DNA from: Liquorilactobacillus cacaonum DSM 21116
Lineage (GTDB): Bacteria; Bacillota; Bacilli; Lactobacillales; Lactobacillaceae
Length of the DNA stretch: 64,000 nt
Assembly: GCF_001436735.1 (NCBI RefSeq)
Contig: NZ_AYZE01000014.1
Location: 187,409 to 251,408, forward strand
Reading direction: 5' to 3'
Below the pieces are notes generated by a model. It ran no database searches and was not told the origin of the DNA. It worked only from the letters and a program-made list of their open reading frames with translations. Shown here one piece after another: positions 33,788-41,947 of the stretch (within the stretch, counting starts at the first letter, position 1; each line of letters opens with the position of its first letter). The translations under genes and the position numbers were made by a program.

Positions 33788-34489
33788 TTAGTTCTCACGA
33801 CGATACTGTTCCATTTTCTTTTGGAATGTCGCTTCTGTAATACCATAAGCAGTAAATGAAATTGCATTTGCTCCAGCCTGGATTGTTTTGAGAATCTGTT
33901 CATCTGTTTTACCACCAGAGGCAATAATTGGAAAATCCGGGTCTAAGTTAAGTCGTTTTAACTCATTTCTAGTCCAAGTTACTAGAAGTGCTGTATCTTT
34001 ACCACCAGCAATGTTAAAAGCTTTGACCCCAGCTTCAATACGCTCTTTTAAATCGACATGTGAATTTACTATGGTATAAATAATTGGAACATCAACGGCT
34101 TTTTTTACACTTTTTATGGTCTCTATGGGAGTTGGTGCATTTAAGACAACAGCTTGTGCACCACTTTCTTCAGCAAAAAATCCTACAACTGCTGATCTTA
34201 TACCTTTAGTTAAACCTCCTCCAATACCGGCGAGTATAGGAATGTTTGAAACAGTCGAAACTGCATCTAAAATTCTGGTGTTTGGCGTCCATGGATAAAC
34301 GACTAATACAGCATCAGCATTGCAATTTGCAATTACAGCAACATCTGTTGTATAAATAATGCTTTTAATTTTCTTGCCAAATAAACTGATTCCTGATGCG
34401 TTACGAATTATTCTGGGTGTCTCAACAATGTCAGCACGTAGCTTAGAAGAAAGATTTGGTACTTTGAGTTTTTCAATTTTGTCACACAT
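33788..34489 (-). CDS. TIM-barrel phosphate-binding-type protein of unknown function
   Basis: A 233-residue (beta/alpha)8 protein. Repeating strand motifs are VYPWTPNT, ILAGIGGG, AVVLNAPTP, IIYTIVNSHVD, AFNIAGGKDT, and the closing IIASGGKTDEQI followed by GANAISFTAYG, a typical phosphate-binding end of such barrels. It is annotated simply as hydrolase in some lactobacilli; I cannot name a reaction. It starts with ATG after AGGAGTG, 35 nt behind the MetF-like gene, so the two share a transcript and perhaps a one-carbon or sulfur pathway. Confidence 0.7.
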   Translation of the reverse strand: MCDKIEKLKVPNLSSKLRADIVETPRIIRNASGISLFGKKIKSIIYTTDVAVIANCNADAVLVVYPWTPNTRILDAVSTVSNIPILAGIGGGLTKGIRSAVVGFFAEESGAQAVVLNAPTPIETIKSVKKAVDVPIIYTIVNSHVDLKERIEAGVKAFNIAGGKDTALLVTWTRNELKRLNLDPDFPIIASGGKTDEQILKTIQAGANAISFTAYGITEATFQKKMEQYRREN

Positions 34490-34524
34490 TTTATCACTCC
34501 TAAAAATATTATTTTCAACGTTGA

Positions 34525-35301
34525 TTATGATACTCCTTTGAGTATAGATTCAACAACGTTATAGTCTTCAGTTGCAAAAAAATGAAAATCAGTTATTTTT
34601 TGGAGCATTAAACCATTTATCTGATTTATAGCGAAATTAATTCCGACAGTTCTAAGTTGACTTGCCTCAGTGGCAAAGCTGAATTCAGCGGGAAGGTGCA
34701 ATTGTAGTGTGTTTTTAATGAAAGAAACTTGATTGAAAGTGGTAATAGGCATTATGCCAGCTTTGATACGTGATTTGATGCCAAAAGCTCTGCAACGAAG
34801 TACAAATTTTTTAAATAAGGCGGAATCAAAAAAAATTTGTGATATAAATAGACTACATCCGGCAAGTTCTTTTTTTTTCATCAATAAAAGTTCTTGTGCT
34901 AATGATTTCTCTGAAATTATGGCTTCTGGATGACAAGCACATAGAATATTTAGATTCGGAAATTTTTTATGCATGAATAGAGTCAGCTTGAGACTGGAGG
35001 AGAATTGGCTTATCTGGGATTTTTTTTCACCAGATAAAATAAGCATGGAGTCTAGGTTGGATTGTTTAATTGTAATCATAAGTTTGTTTAGCTCAGCAGA
35101 AGAAAATGCGGAAGCTGGTACATGAATTACTGTTCTAACATTTGTCTTGTTTTTTTGCAAAATAGCAGTTGAAAGTGTTGTTTTAAAAAAAGATAATGAA
35201 TGATTCGTATATGCAACACTTATAAATTCTGGATTGAGATTTTTTAGATTTACATCTAGATGATTTTGAGAAATTTCAAATGAATAATTAAAAATTGCCA
35301 T
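34525..35301 (-). CDS. Divergent methylenetetrahydrofolate reductase-like protein
   Basis: A 258-residue TIM barrel related to MetF, which reduces 5,10-methylene-THF to 5-methyl-THF with FAD. Matching segments are the N-terminal SFE (Glu9, position of the catalytic Glu), LLLMKKKELAGCSLFISQIFFD, GIKSRIKAGIMPIT and the terminal DFHFF. Several conserved spots differ: no PPK after SFE, ILSGEKK for the usual LRGD, and CHPE for YPEGH. It may therefore use another pterin or flavin substrate, or be a specialised paralogue. No metE, metH or cystathionine gene is near. It leads a two-gene minus-strand operon. Confidence 0.7.
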   Translation of the reverse strand: MAIFNYSFEISQNHLDVNLKNLNPEFISVAYTNHSLSFFKTTLSTAILQKNKTNVRTVIHVPASAFSSAELNKLMITIKQSNLDSMLILSGEKKSQISQFSSSLKLTLFMHKKFPNLNILCACHPEAIISEKSLAQELLLMKKKELAGCSLFISQIFFDSALFKKFVLRCRAFGIKSRIKAGIMPITTFNQVSFIKNTLQLHLPAEFSFATEASQLRTVGINFAINQINGLMLQKITDFHFFATEDYNVVESILKGVS

Positions 35302-35407
35302 ATAAAATATCCTTTTTGATTTAGATTTTTATTAATTATAATGTTTTTTTACGAATACATAAACCTTGATTATTGTTATAATTGAACTAATTATGGAGGA
35401 ATGGACT

Positions 35408-36109
35408 TTGACTAAAAAATATCAGACTATATTATTTGACATTGACGATACATTGTTAGACTTTAAAGCGACAGAGAATCAAGCGTTAGAACGACTTTTT
35501 TCTGAAATAGATGGAATTAATTTAAATGAGCATATTAAAGAAGATTTTCGAATATTTAATCAAGGACTGTGGAAGAAACTTGAACAAGGTAAGATTTCAA
35601 GGGAGCAACTATTAGGAACGCGTTTTGCAGATTTTTTTAATAACGAATTTAACCTTGTTGTTGATAATGAAAAAATTAGTAGGAAATACCTTACCTATCT
35701 TTCAAAAGGGCACCAAGAAATTGAAGGTGCAAGAAAATTGTTAACGGATTTAAAAAATTATGGTTATGACTTATACGTTGTTACCAATGGAATTAAGCGT
35801 GTTCAAATACCGCGATTAGCAGATTCACACTTTGCTCAATTTTTTTCTCAAATATTTATTTCTGAAGAGGTCGGATTTCAAAAACCAAATAAAAATTTTT
35901 TTGATTTTGTTTTTGAAAATATTGAAGGTAGTAAACCACAAAATTCTTTAATCATAGGTGATTCACTGACATCTGATGTTTTAGGAGGAATCAATGCAGG
36001 TATTGATACAATTTGGTTTAATCCAAAAAACAACAAAAATTTGGTGAAGTACAAAGCTAGTTATACAGTTAACAATCTTTTTGAAATTAATAATATTCTT
36101 ATTGATTAA
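35408..36109 (+). CDS. HAD-superfamily phosphatase, YjjG/YfnB type
   Basis: A 233-residue HAD hydrolase with motif I LFDIDDTLLDF (nucleophile Asp11, acid Asp13), an all-helical C1 cap, motif II VVTNG, motif III Lys in GFQKPN and motif IV GDSLTSDV. Relatives of the YjjG type dephosphorylate non-canonical pyrimidine nucleotides and clean the nucleotide pool. The start is TTG 35408, seven bases after GGAGGA; the upstream in-frame start precedes the ribosome site. A TATAAT box lies at 35379. It is divergent from the MetF-like operon. Confidence 0.88.
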   Translation: MTKKYQTILFDIDDTLLDFKATENQALERLFSEIDGINLNEHIKEDFRIFNQGLWKKLEQGKISREQLLGTRFADFFNNEFNLVVDNEKISRKYLTYLSKGHQEIEGARKLLTDLKNYGYDLYVVTNGIKRVQIPRLADSHFAQFFSQIFISEEVGFQKPNKNFFDFVFENIEGSKPQNSLIIGDSLTSDVLGGINAGIDTIWFNPKNNKNLVKYKASYTVNNLFEINNILID

Positions 36110-36250
36110 TGTAAAATGAGTAAGTAGTAAATGAGATGAATAAGGTAACTAATTAGATATTTATAACATGTATTTGAATTTATAAATGATATAATTACTA
36201 TATTAGATAAAATTTAACTGTATTTATAGACTGTGAGAGGTGAAGTGTGT

Positions 36251-36514
36251 ATGTTTAAGGTTGTTCTTGTAATGCATGATGGAGAAAATGAATACTATCG
36301 TATGAACAAGGTATATTTTGAAAACATGCCTGTTTCCGGGCAGTATATCTATAACTCAGATGGCCTAGCATATCGCGTCGAAGAAGTGGCAAGTTTTGCA
36401 GGATATGTTAGTGAAAAAGGTGCAACAACTATTTTAGTGGTTCATCCGGTTGATAAGGATGAACCAGTTAGTAATATATATGGCCTAGATATTGAACGTG
36501 ACTTGGATGATTAA
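36251..36514 (+). CDS. Small conserved-looking protein of unknown function
   Basis: An 87-residue acidic, soluble protein (ATG 36251 behind GAGAGGTGA). The sequence opens MFKVVLVMHDGENEYYRMNK and alternates hydrophobic and charged residues as in a small beta-barrel; the end is DLDIERDLDD-like and acidic. No domain is recognised. It stands alone between the HAD gene and the MFS gene with its own AT-rich promoter region and a terminator. Confidence 0.6.
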   Translation: MFKVVLVMHDGENEYYRMNKVYFENMPVSGQYIYNSDGLAYRVEEVASFAGYVSEKGATTILVVHPVDKDEPVSNIYGLDIERDLDD

Positions 36515-36604
36515 TTAGCTAACGACAACAAATTTTTATTATAAGAATAGATAGGATTATCTCTAACTATTTACCAGTATGAAAAAAAGCATGTGCAAAC
36601 AATA

Positions 36605-36649
36605 AAGGAACTGAGTTAAAAATTACATTTTGGCTGTAGTTTCTTTTTT
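36605..36649 (+). terminator. Terminator after the 87-residue protein gene
   Basis: AAGGAACT (36605-36612) pairs with AGTTTCTT (36638-36645) and is followed by T5. The remaining 190 nt up to the MFS gene are AT-rich with no feature I can support. Confidence 0.6.
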
Positions 36650-36843
36650 GGTTTCCAAATAAATTTTTTAGGGTGTGTTTAACTATATTTGGATTTTAAC
36701 GACAAAAGCAAATAATATTATTATTAGAAAATTCTGGACTTTCGATAATTAGTTTTTGCTGCTAGGTATCATAATTTTGTAGGCTAAAGGAAGTTCAAGT
36801 GTTAACATTGTAATTGTTTAATTTATAAGGAGCTGAATTTTGT

Positions 36844-38058
36844 ATGGAAGGTACCACTACAAATGATAAACGAGTTTGGAAAAGAAGTTTCCTGACACTT
36901 TGGTTTGGGTGTTTTATTACAGCGTTAGGTTATTCAATGACAATGCCATTTATCTCATTGTATATAGATACATTGGGGAGTTTTTCGACGTGGCAACTAA
37001 ATATATATTCTGGAGTTGCGTTTTCGATTACATATTTTTCACAGGCAATTGTTTCTCCTTTTTGGGGAAGTTTAGCAGATCAAAAAGGCCGTAAGTTGAT
37101 GTGCCTTCGTGCTTCAGGAGTAATGGCTTGCACAATATTTTTAATTGGAACTGCGCAAAGTGTCTGGATTGTTATTTTATTGAGATTTTTACAGGGTGCT
37201 TTTTCAGGTTATATTAATAATGCAACTGCTTTAATGGCAGGAGAAACCCCACATGAACGTAGTGGACAGGTAATGGGAAATTTGATGACTGCAAATGTTA
37301 CTGGTACTTTGTTAGGCCCCTTGTTTGGTGGGTTAATCGCTGGAACATTAGGATATCGAATTACATTTTTTATTACTGGTTTTTTGATGGCAACTGTGTT
37401 CGTATTAACTTATATTTATGCTAAGGAACATTTTGTTGCGATTCCTGCAAAAAAAATGAAGCCAATGAAAAAAATTTTTGCAGAGTTAGATAATAAAGGA
37501 TTAATCGTTACAATGTTTTTGACAACATTGCTTGTTCAATCATCATTAATGTCAATCTCACCCATTATTAGTTTATTTGTAAGACAGTTAATGCACGGTC
37601 AAGGAAATATTTCTTTAATTAGTGGTGTGGTTGCTGCAATGCCAGGCTTTGGAACGCTATTAGTTGCTTCAAGGATTGGCCGATTAATGGATAAAACAAA
37701 ACCGGAAAGGGTTTTATTATTCGGATTATTAGTAACAGCAATAGTTTTTGTCCCTATGTTTTTTGTCACAAGTCCGCTGCAGTTAGGTGTTTTGCGTTTT
37801 GCATTAGGCCTTTCTAGCGCAGCTATGTTACCGGCGGTGCAGACAATTTTGACTGTAGATGTACCAAGTGAAGCTTTTGGAAGGATTTTTAGCTATAATC
37901 AATCTTTTCAAGCAACTGGTGGGGTTGTGGGCCCTTTGATTGGTTCACTTGTCTCAAGTGTATTCGATTATCAAGGAGTTTTTTTAGTGACAGCAGGCTT
38001 AGTATTACTTAATTTTCTAATAGTGCTAAAATTTGTTCCATTTAAATTACATCGTTGA
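36844..38058 (+). CDS. MFS multidrug efflux transporter (PmrA/DHA1-like)
   Basis: A 404-residue transporter with 12 hydrophobic segments. Motif A between helices 2 and 3 reads GSLADQKGRK, the helix 4 motif B is LRFLQGAFSG and the helix 5 antiporter motif C region is GTLLGPLFGG. These mark a proton-coupled drug exporter of the DHA1 group like PmrA/TetA-type proteins. Substrate is not told by the sequence. The ATG at 36844 lies 10 nt after AAGGAG. No regulator gene is next to it. Confidence 0.9.
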   Translation: MEGTTTNDKRVWKRSFLTLWFGCFITALGYSMTMPFISLYIDTLGSFSTWQLNIYSGVAFSITYFSQAIVSPFWGSLADQKGRKLMCLRASGVMACTIFLIGTAQSVWIVILLRFLQGAFSGYINNATALMAGETPHERSGQVMGNLMTANVTGTLLGPLFGGLIAGTLGYRITFFITGFLMATVFVLTYIYAKEHFVAIPAKKMKPMKKIFAELDNKGLIVTMFLTTLLVQSSLMSISPIISLFVRQLMHGQGNISLISGVVAAMPGFGTLLVASRIGRLMDKTKPERVLLFGLLVTAIVFVPMFFVTSPLQLGVLRFALGLSSAAMLPAVQTILTVDVPSEAFGRIFSYNQSFQATGGVVGPLIGSLVSSVFDYQGVFLVTAGLVLLNFLIVLKFVPFKLHR

Positions 38059-38065
38059 GAAAAAC

Positions 38066-38395
38066 TTATTCAAACGAAAGTTCTAGAAAATATCTCTGAA
38101 TTTTTGTGACATACGTAGTAGTAACCCAAACTTCAATAAAGTAAGGGTTATTTATTTGTCCTAAATCAAGATAAAAGTCTAGTAGATTGCCGTGTTGCGC
38201 AACAAAGTCATCAGTTAAACGATTAACCATTAGCTGATTAGCTGGGAAATATATATTAGTATCCGCAATTGGTGTTTCGTTTGGAATAGAAAGTCTAACA
38301 ACATTATTATATGGATTATTCAATATTTGGCAGTTAGCTTGGTGTCTTTTTAAATAAGATAGCAAATTAAAAATAGAATCAGAATTACTTGCCAT
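38066..38395 (-). CDS. Hypothetical protein, 109 residues
   Basis: A soluble protein of unknown function, convergent with the MFS gene (7-nt gap) and divergent from the phosphatase gene. Sequence features are only an N-terminal helix (SIFNLLSYLKRHQ) and several beta-like segments. On the minus strand AAGGAG lies 9-10 nt before ATG 38395; an ATG at 38404 is too close to it. No terminator separates it from the MFS gene. Confidence 0.55.
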   Translation of the reverse strand: MASNSDSIFNLLSYLKRHQANCQILNNPYNNVVRLSIPNETPIADTNIYFPANQLMVNRLTDDFVAQHGNLLDFYLDLGQINNPYFIEVWVTTTYVTKIQRYFLELSFE

Positions 38396-38441
38396 TTTTA
38401 TCATTCTCCTTAGTTATTTAACTTAATTGTAGCAGTATTTT

Positions 38442-38450
38442 TGGTATAAT
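38442..38450 (+). promoter_or_regulatory. Extended -10 promoter of the phosphatase-hydrolase pair
   Basis: TGGTATAAT at 38442-38450, about 40 nt before the start codon at 38489. The stretch TATAATTGAACTAA also occurs at the HAD gene promoter (35379). Confidence 0.5.
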
Positions 38451-38488
38451 TGAACTAACTTAAGAATTTCTTTGAATGAAGGTGAATT

Positions 38489-39148
38489 ATGACAGTACAT
38501 TTTTATTTAGTTAGACATGGGCAGACACAATTAAATAGGCATCATCGGCTTCAAGGGATTACTGATTCACCGCTAACTAACAAAGGAATGATAAAAGCTA
38601 GCAAGTTGGGAAAACAGTTGCAAGATATTAAATTTGCTGGAGCTTATGTGAGTGATTTAAAAAGGACACAAGAAACAGCAAGAATAATTTTGAGTGAAAA
38701 CCTAGAAGCAAAGCCAAAGATTATTCGTGAACCTGGCCTTAGAGAAATTAGTTTCGGTAACTTCGAAGAAATGAAAAATCGCCACATGGTTCCTAGTGCA
38801 ATCAAAAAGTTGGGAATAAAACAAATTGTTAAGGCTGCTTTAGCAAAAAAAAGAGTAACTGCTGTCGCCAATTTGTTTAGTAAGATGGATGAAGGTGCAC
38901 AAATTGAGGATGCTGACCAGTTAAATATTAGAATTGAGAGAACTTTGTCTACAATTGGAAAACAATATAATGGAAAAAATGTGAATGTCTTAATAGTAGC
39001 TCATGCATTGATTCTTTCTTTATTTATTGAAAACCTAAGTGGGGATGTTCCACTTTTTTTACTAAAGAACGCACGAGTAAGTCAAGTTGATTATGAGAAT
39101 GGAAATTTTAAGATTGTAAATGTAAATAAAAAGAAGTCGATAAAATGA
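38489..39148 (+). CDS. Histidine phosphatase family protein (phosphoglycerate mutase-like)
   Basis: A 219-residue enzyme of the branch I histidine phosphatases. The N-terminal VRHGQTQLN (Arg9, His10), the SDLKRTQETA motif with its arginine, the GLREISFGNFE motif and the second His in IVAHALI are intact. Relatives include cofactor-dependent mutases and broad phosphatases; the context does not choose. It overlaps the serine hydrolase gene by ATGA, so the two are coupled. Confidence 0.85.
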   Translation: MTVHFYLVRHGQTQLNRHHRLQGITDSPLTNKGMIKASKLGKQLQDIKFAGAYVSDLKRTQETARIILSENLEAKPKIIREPGLREISFGNFEEMKNRHMVPSAIKKLGIKQIVKAALAKKRVTAVANLFSKMDEGAQIEDADQLNIRIERTLSTIGKQYNGKNVNVLIVAHALILSLFIENLSGDVPLFLLKNARVSQVDYENGNFKIVNVNKKKSIK

Positions 39149-40152
39149 TGAATCCAAAAACAGCACAATTATTGCATGAACTTGTTGATAGCAAGATAGT
39201 ACCAGGAGTTTCATATACGATGATTCAACATGAAAAAAAACAGAGTGAATTTTTTGGAGAGCGCCAACTTGTCCCTAATAGGGTTAAATTAACAGCACAA
39301 TTAAAATATGATATCGCATCACTAACAAAAGTTGTAGGAACGACTACTGTTATTTTAAAACTAGTTGATAGTGGGGTGCTCAAATTTGATGATTTGATTA
39401 TTAAATTTTTACCGGCTTTTTTTGATAATCGGGTCACAATTAGGCACTTACTAACGCATACCTCTGGAATTAGTGGGTATATAAAAAATCGAAATAAGTT
39501 AGGTAAAGAAGAACTTTTGAAAGCTCTATATACACTACATGTTGGACCAACTTTTGAAAAAGAAGTCGTCTATACGGATATTGGTATGCTTTTTTTGGGC
39601 CAAGTAATTGAAAGTATCTATGGAATGCCGGTTCAAAAAGTTATTGAACAAGTTGTTTTGCAACCATTATTATTAGATAGTAGTTCGTTCTCTCCTAAAA
39701 AAGAAGAGTGTGTCCCTACTGAAATTACGCTTGAGCGAGGATTAATCCAAGGAGTAGTTCACGATCCCAAAGCATATATTTTAGGTGATCGATGTGGTTC
39801 GGCGGGGCTGTTTATGCCCATGCAAGACCTAGTTTCATTTTCAAGGTGGATGATAAATGAACGAACGACGCATAATTATTTTAAGTCTAATATTTTAAAT
39901 GAGTTATTAAAGGATCAAACACCTACAAAAAATCTAGGGAGAACATATGGATGGGATTTACGAATCAATCGATTTGACCAAAAATGTATATATCATACGG
40001 GTTATACTGGAACATTTCTACTAATAGATTTATTACAAAAAGATGCACTTATTGTATTGACCAATAGAGTTCACCCAGTTACTCCAAATAATGAATTTTT
40101 ATTACGCCGTGATCAAATTATTGCTGAATATTTGAGGGAAAAAGATATATAA
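39145..40152 (+). CDS. Serine hydrolase of the beta-lactamase class C/PBP4* family
   Basis: A 335-residue protein with the SxxK nucleophile motif SLTK (Ser59-Lys62), a YxN-like motif YTD (about residue 146-148) and the KTG-like HTG in IYHTGYTGT. The middle motif deviates (D for N). There is no signal peptide, so a cytoplasmic esterase or peptidase role is more likely than wall hydrolysis or beta-lactam resistance. Tandem ATGs (39145, 39148) occur; either could be used. It is coupled to the histidine phosphatase gene. Confidence 0.82.
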   Translation: MMNPKTAQLLHELVDSKIVPGVSYTMIQHEKKQSEFFGERQLVPNRVKLTAQLKYDIASLTKVVGTTTVILKLVDSGVLKFDDLIIKFLPAFFDNRVTIRHLLTHTSGISGYIKNRNKLGKEELLKALYTLHVGPTFEKEVVYTDIGMLFLGQVIESIYGMPVQKVIEQVVLQPLLLDSSSFSPKKEECVPTEITLERGLIQGVVHDPKAYILGDRCGSAGLFMPMQDLVSFSRWMINERTTHNYFKSNILNELLKDQTPTKNLGRTYGWDLRINRFDQKCIYHTGYTGTFLLIDLLQKDALIVLTNRVHPVTPNNEFLLRRDQIIAEYLREKDI

Positions 40153-40188
40153 TGTAAGCGAGACCAAAAAAAGAGAGGGGCAACAATT

Positions 40189-41157
40189 ATGGCAAAAGAA
40201 CCACTTTTTTTAGAACCTGCTTTTCAGGAAAAAATCTGGGGTGGAAATAGACTTTCAACGGAATTTGGATATCAAATTCCAAGTGACCACACGGGAGAAT
40301 GTTGGGCAATATCTGCACATTTACATGGGCCAGCAACTATTGCTAATGGTGAGTTTAAAGGGTATAAACTCAATGAACTATGGAATGAACATCGTGAGGT
40401 ATTTGGAAATGCAAAAGGAGAAGTTTTTCCATTGTTGACAAAAATTTTGGATGCTAAAGCAGCTCTTTCTGTGCAAGTTCATCCAGACGATAAATATGCG
40501 ATGAAACATGAGCATGAATTAGGAAAGACAGAATGTTGGTACGTGATTGCAGCGGATAAGGATTCTGAAATGATTTATGGGCATTATGCTAAGTCTCGTG
40601 AAGAACTAGCAGATATGATAAAAAATGAAAAATGGGACAAATTATTGCGCCATGTTCCAGTTAAAGCTGGAGATTTTTTGTATGTACCAAGCGGAACAAT
40701 TCATGCAATTGGTAAGGGTGTAATGGTCTTGGAGACCCAACAAAGTAGTGATACAACTTATCGTGTTTATGATTTTGATCGTGTTGATGCAAAAACTGGG
40801 GAAAAAAGAGAACTTCATATACAACAATCGATTGATGTGACAAATGTACCTCATATCGATCCAAATTTAGATATTAAGAAAATTAAAAAAGACAATGCAG
40901 AATTAACAACTTTTGTACAAACAGATTTTTTTAGTGTTTATAAATTGGAGTTGCTTAAAGGACAGTATACAGATATACGAAAGAAAGCACCATACACACT
41001 ATTTTCTGTTTTGGAAGGTAACGGGAAAGTGATAGTTGATAATAAGGAATATGTGATTAAAAAGGGCAATCACTTCATTCTACCTTTCGATGTAAAGGAG
41101 TGGAAATTTGAAGGTAATCTGATTTTGATAATTTCTGAGCCTGGGGATAAAGCGTAG
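40189..41157 (+). CDS. manA: Mannose-6-phosphate isomerase, class I
   Basis: ManA interconverts mannose 6-phosphate and fructose 6-phosphate, linking mannose use and sugar-nucleotide supply. The 322-residue cupin protein has the zinc ligands in QVHPDD and GKTECWYV, the IHAIG motif after PSGT, and the short Firmicutes length. The start is ATG 40189 after GAGAGGGG. It is monocistronic and ends at a two-way terminator. Confidence 0.94.
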   Translation: MAKEPLFLEPAFQEKIWGGNRLSTEFGYQIPSDHTGECWAISAHLHGPATIANGEFKGYKLNELWNEHREVFGNAKGEVFPLLTKILDAKAALSVQVHPDDKYAMKHEHELGKTECWYVIAADKDSEMIYGHYAKSREELADMIKNEKWDKLLRHVPVKAGDFLYVPSGTIHAIGKGVMVLETQQSSDTTYRVYDFDRVDAKTGEKRELHIQQSIDVTNVPHIDPNLDIKKIKKDNAELTTFVQTDFFSVYKLELLKGQYTDIRKKAPYTLFSVLEGNGKVIVDNKEYVIKKGNHFILPFDVKEWKFEGNLILIISEPGDKA

Positions 41158-41187
41158 AAAAAACTTAATGATTAAGGATAACTATAC

Positions 41188-41227
41188 AAAAATACCAAAC
41201 CATAGATTGTATTGGCTTGGTATTTTT
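41188..41227. terminator. Bidirectional terminator between manA and gatD
   Basis: AAAATACCAA pairs with TTGGTATTTT; A run on the left and T run on the right. It serves the convergent manA (+) and murT-gatD (-). Confidence 0.8.
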
Positions 41228-41242
41228 ATATCAAGAAGTTTA

Positions 41243-41947
41243 TTAATAGGTAGGTTTGATCTCTAATTGTTCTTGTTGAGAGAAATCCGCATTTGGATAT
41301 TTTCTTTTCAAAGCCAAAAGTAATAGCCTTTTTGCTAGTTCACCATTGCGTGCAAGAATTGGTCCGTGAAAATAAGAGCAAAAGATATTTTTGTAGATTG
41401 CTCCTTCAGATTTGTCTGTTCCATTATTACCATGGCCACTAAGTACTACACCTAATGGGCGTTCACCTTGTCCTAGATAAGTAATACCGTTGTGATTTTC
41501 AAATCCATGATATGTGTGTTCTGTTTCTGTGTTTTTGATGACAATATTACCAATAAAGCGATTATTATTTTGACTTTTTGTATAATGTGGCAAAGCACTT
41601 ATTCCAGGAATTTTTTCTCCTTTGGCTCCAATATAATATTCTCCCAAAAGCTGATAACCTCCACAAATTGCAAGCATCGGACCGTTATGTTCGATAAAAG
41701 AGGTCAAAGAGTTTTTTTTATTTTGAATGTCCTTTGAAACGATGACTTGTTCATAATCTTGACCGCCACCAAAAAATGCTAAATCAAAGTTTTTTTCATT
41801 AAATGGTTGATTAAGACTGACGATTTCTGAGGTTAATTCAACATTCATCTGTTTTGCATAGTATTCAAGAACAAGAATATTGCCAATATCACCATAGGTA
41901 TTCAAGAGATCACCATAAAGGTGGGCAACATGTAATTTAAATTCCAT
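41243..41947 (-). CDS. gatD: Lipid II isoglutaminyl synthase, glutamine amidotransferase subunit GatD
   Basis: GatD frees ammonia from glutamine for MurT, which amidates the alpha-carboxyl of D-Glu in lipid II. The 234-residue class I-like amidotransferase (CobB/CobQ type) has the nucleophile Cys95 in AICGGYQL and the catalytic His194 in YFHGPILARN. Its ATG shares one base with the murT stop (TAATG), which ensures equal synthesis of the two subunits. This modification is needed for efficient cross-linking in many Gram-positive bacteria. Confidence 0.95.
   Translation of the reverse strand: MEFKLHVAHLYGDLLNTYGDIGNILVLEYYAKQMNVELTSEIVSLNQPFNEKNFDLAFFGGGQDYEQVIVSKDIQNKKNSLTSFIEHNGPMLAICGGYQLLGEYYIGAKGEKIPGISALPHYTKSQNNNRFIGNIVIKNTETEHTYHGFENHNGITYLGQGERPLGVVLSGHGNNGTDKSEGAIYKNIFCSYFHGPILARNGELAKRLLLLALKRKYPNADFSQQEQLEIKPTY

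Noticed and set aside
33510-33924. Minus-strand frames of 66 and 77 codons near the TIM-barrel gene
   Set aside because: They run across terminator hairpins and overlap the real gene in another frame; no ribosome site and no recognisable protein.
35379-38455. Shared sequence TATAATTGAACTAA at two promoters (35379 and 38445) as a regulon motif
   Set aside because: Only two copies, largely made of the -10 box and AT-rich sequence; not enough to claim a regulator.
39145-40152. Beta-lactamase
   Set aside because: There is no signal peptide and the second motif is not the YxN of class C enzymes; the wider serine hydrolase family is the safer call.
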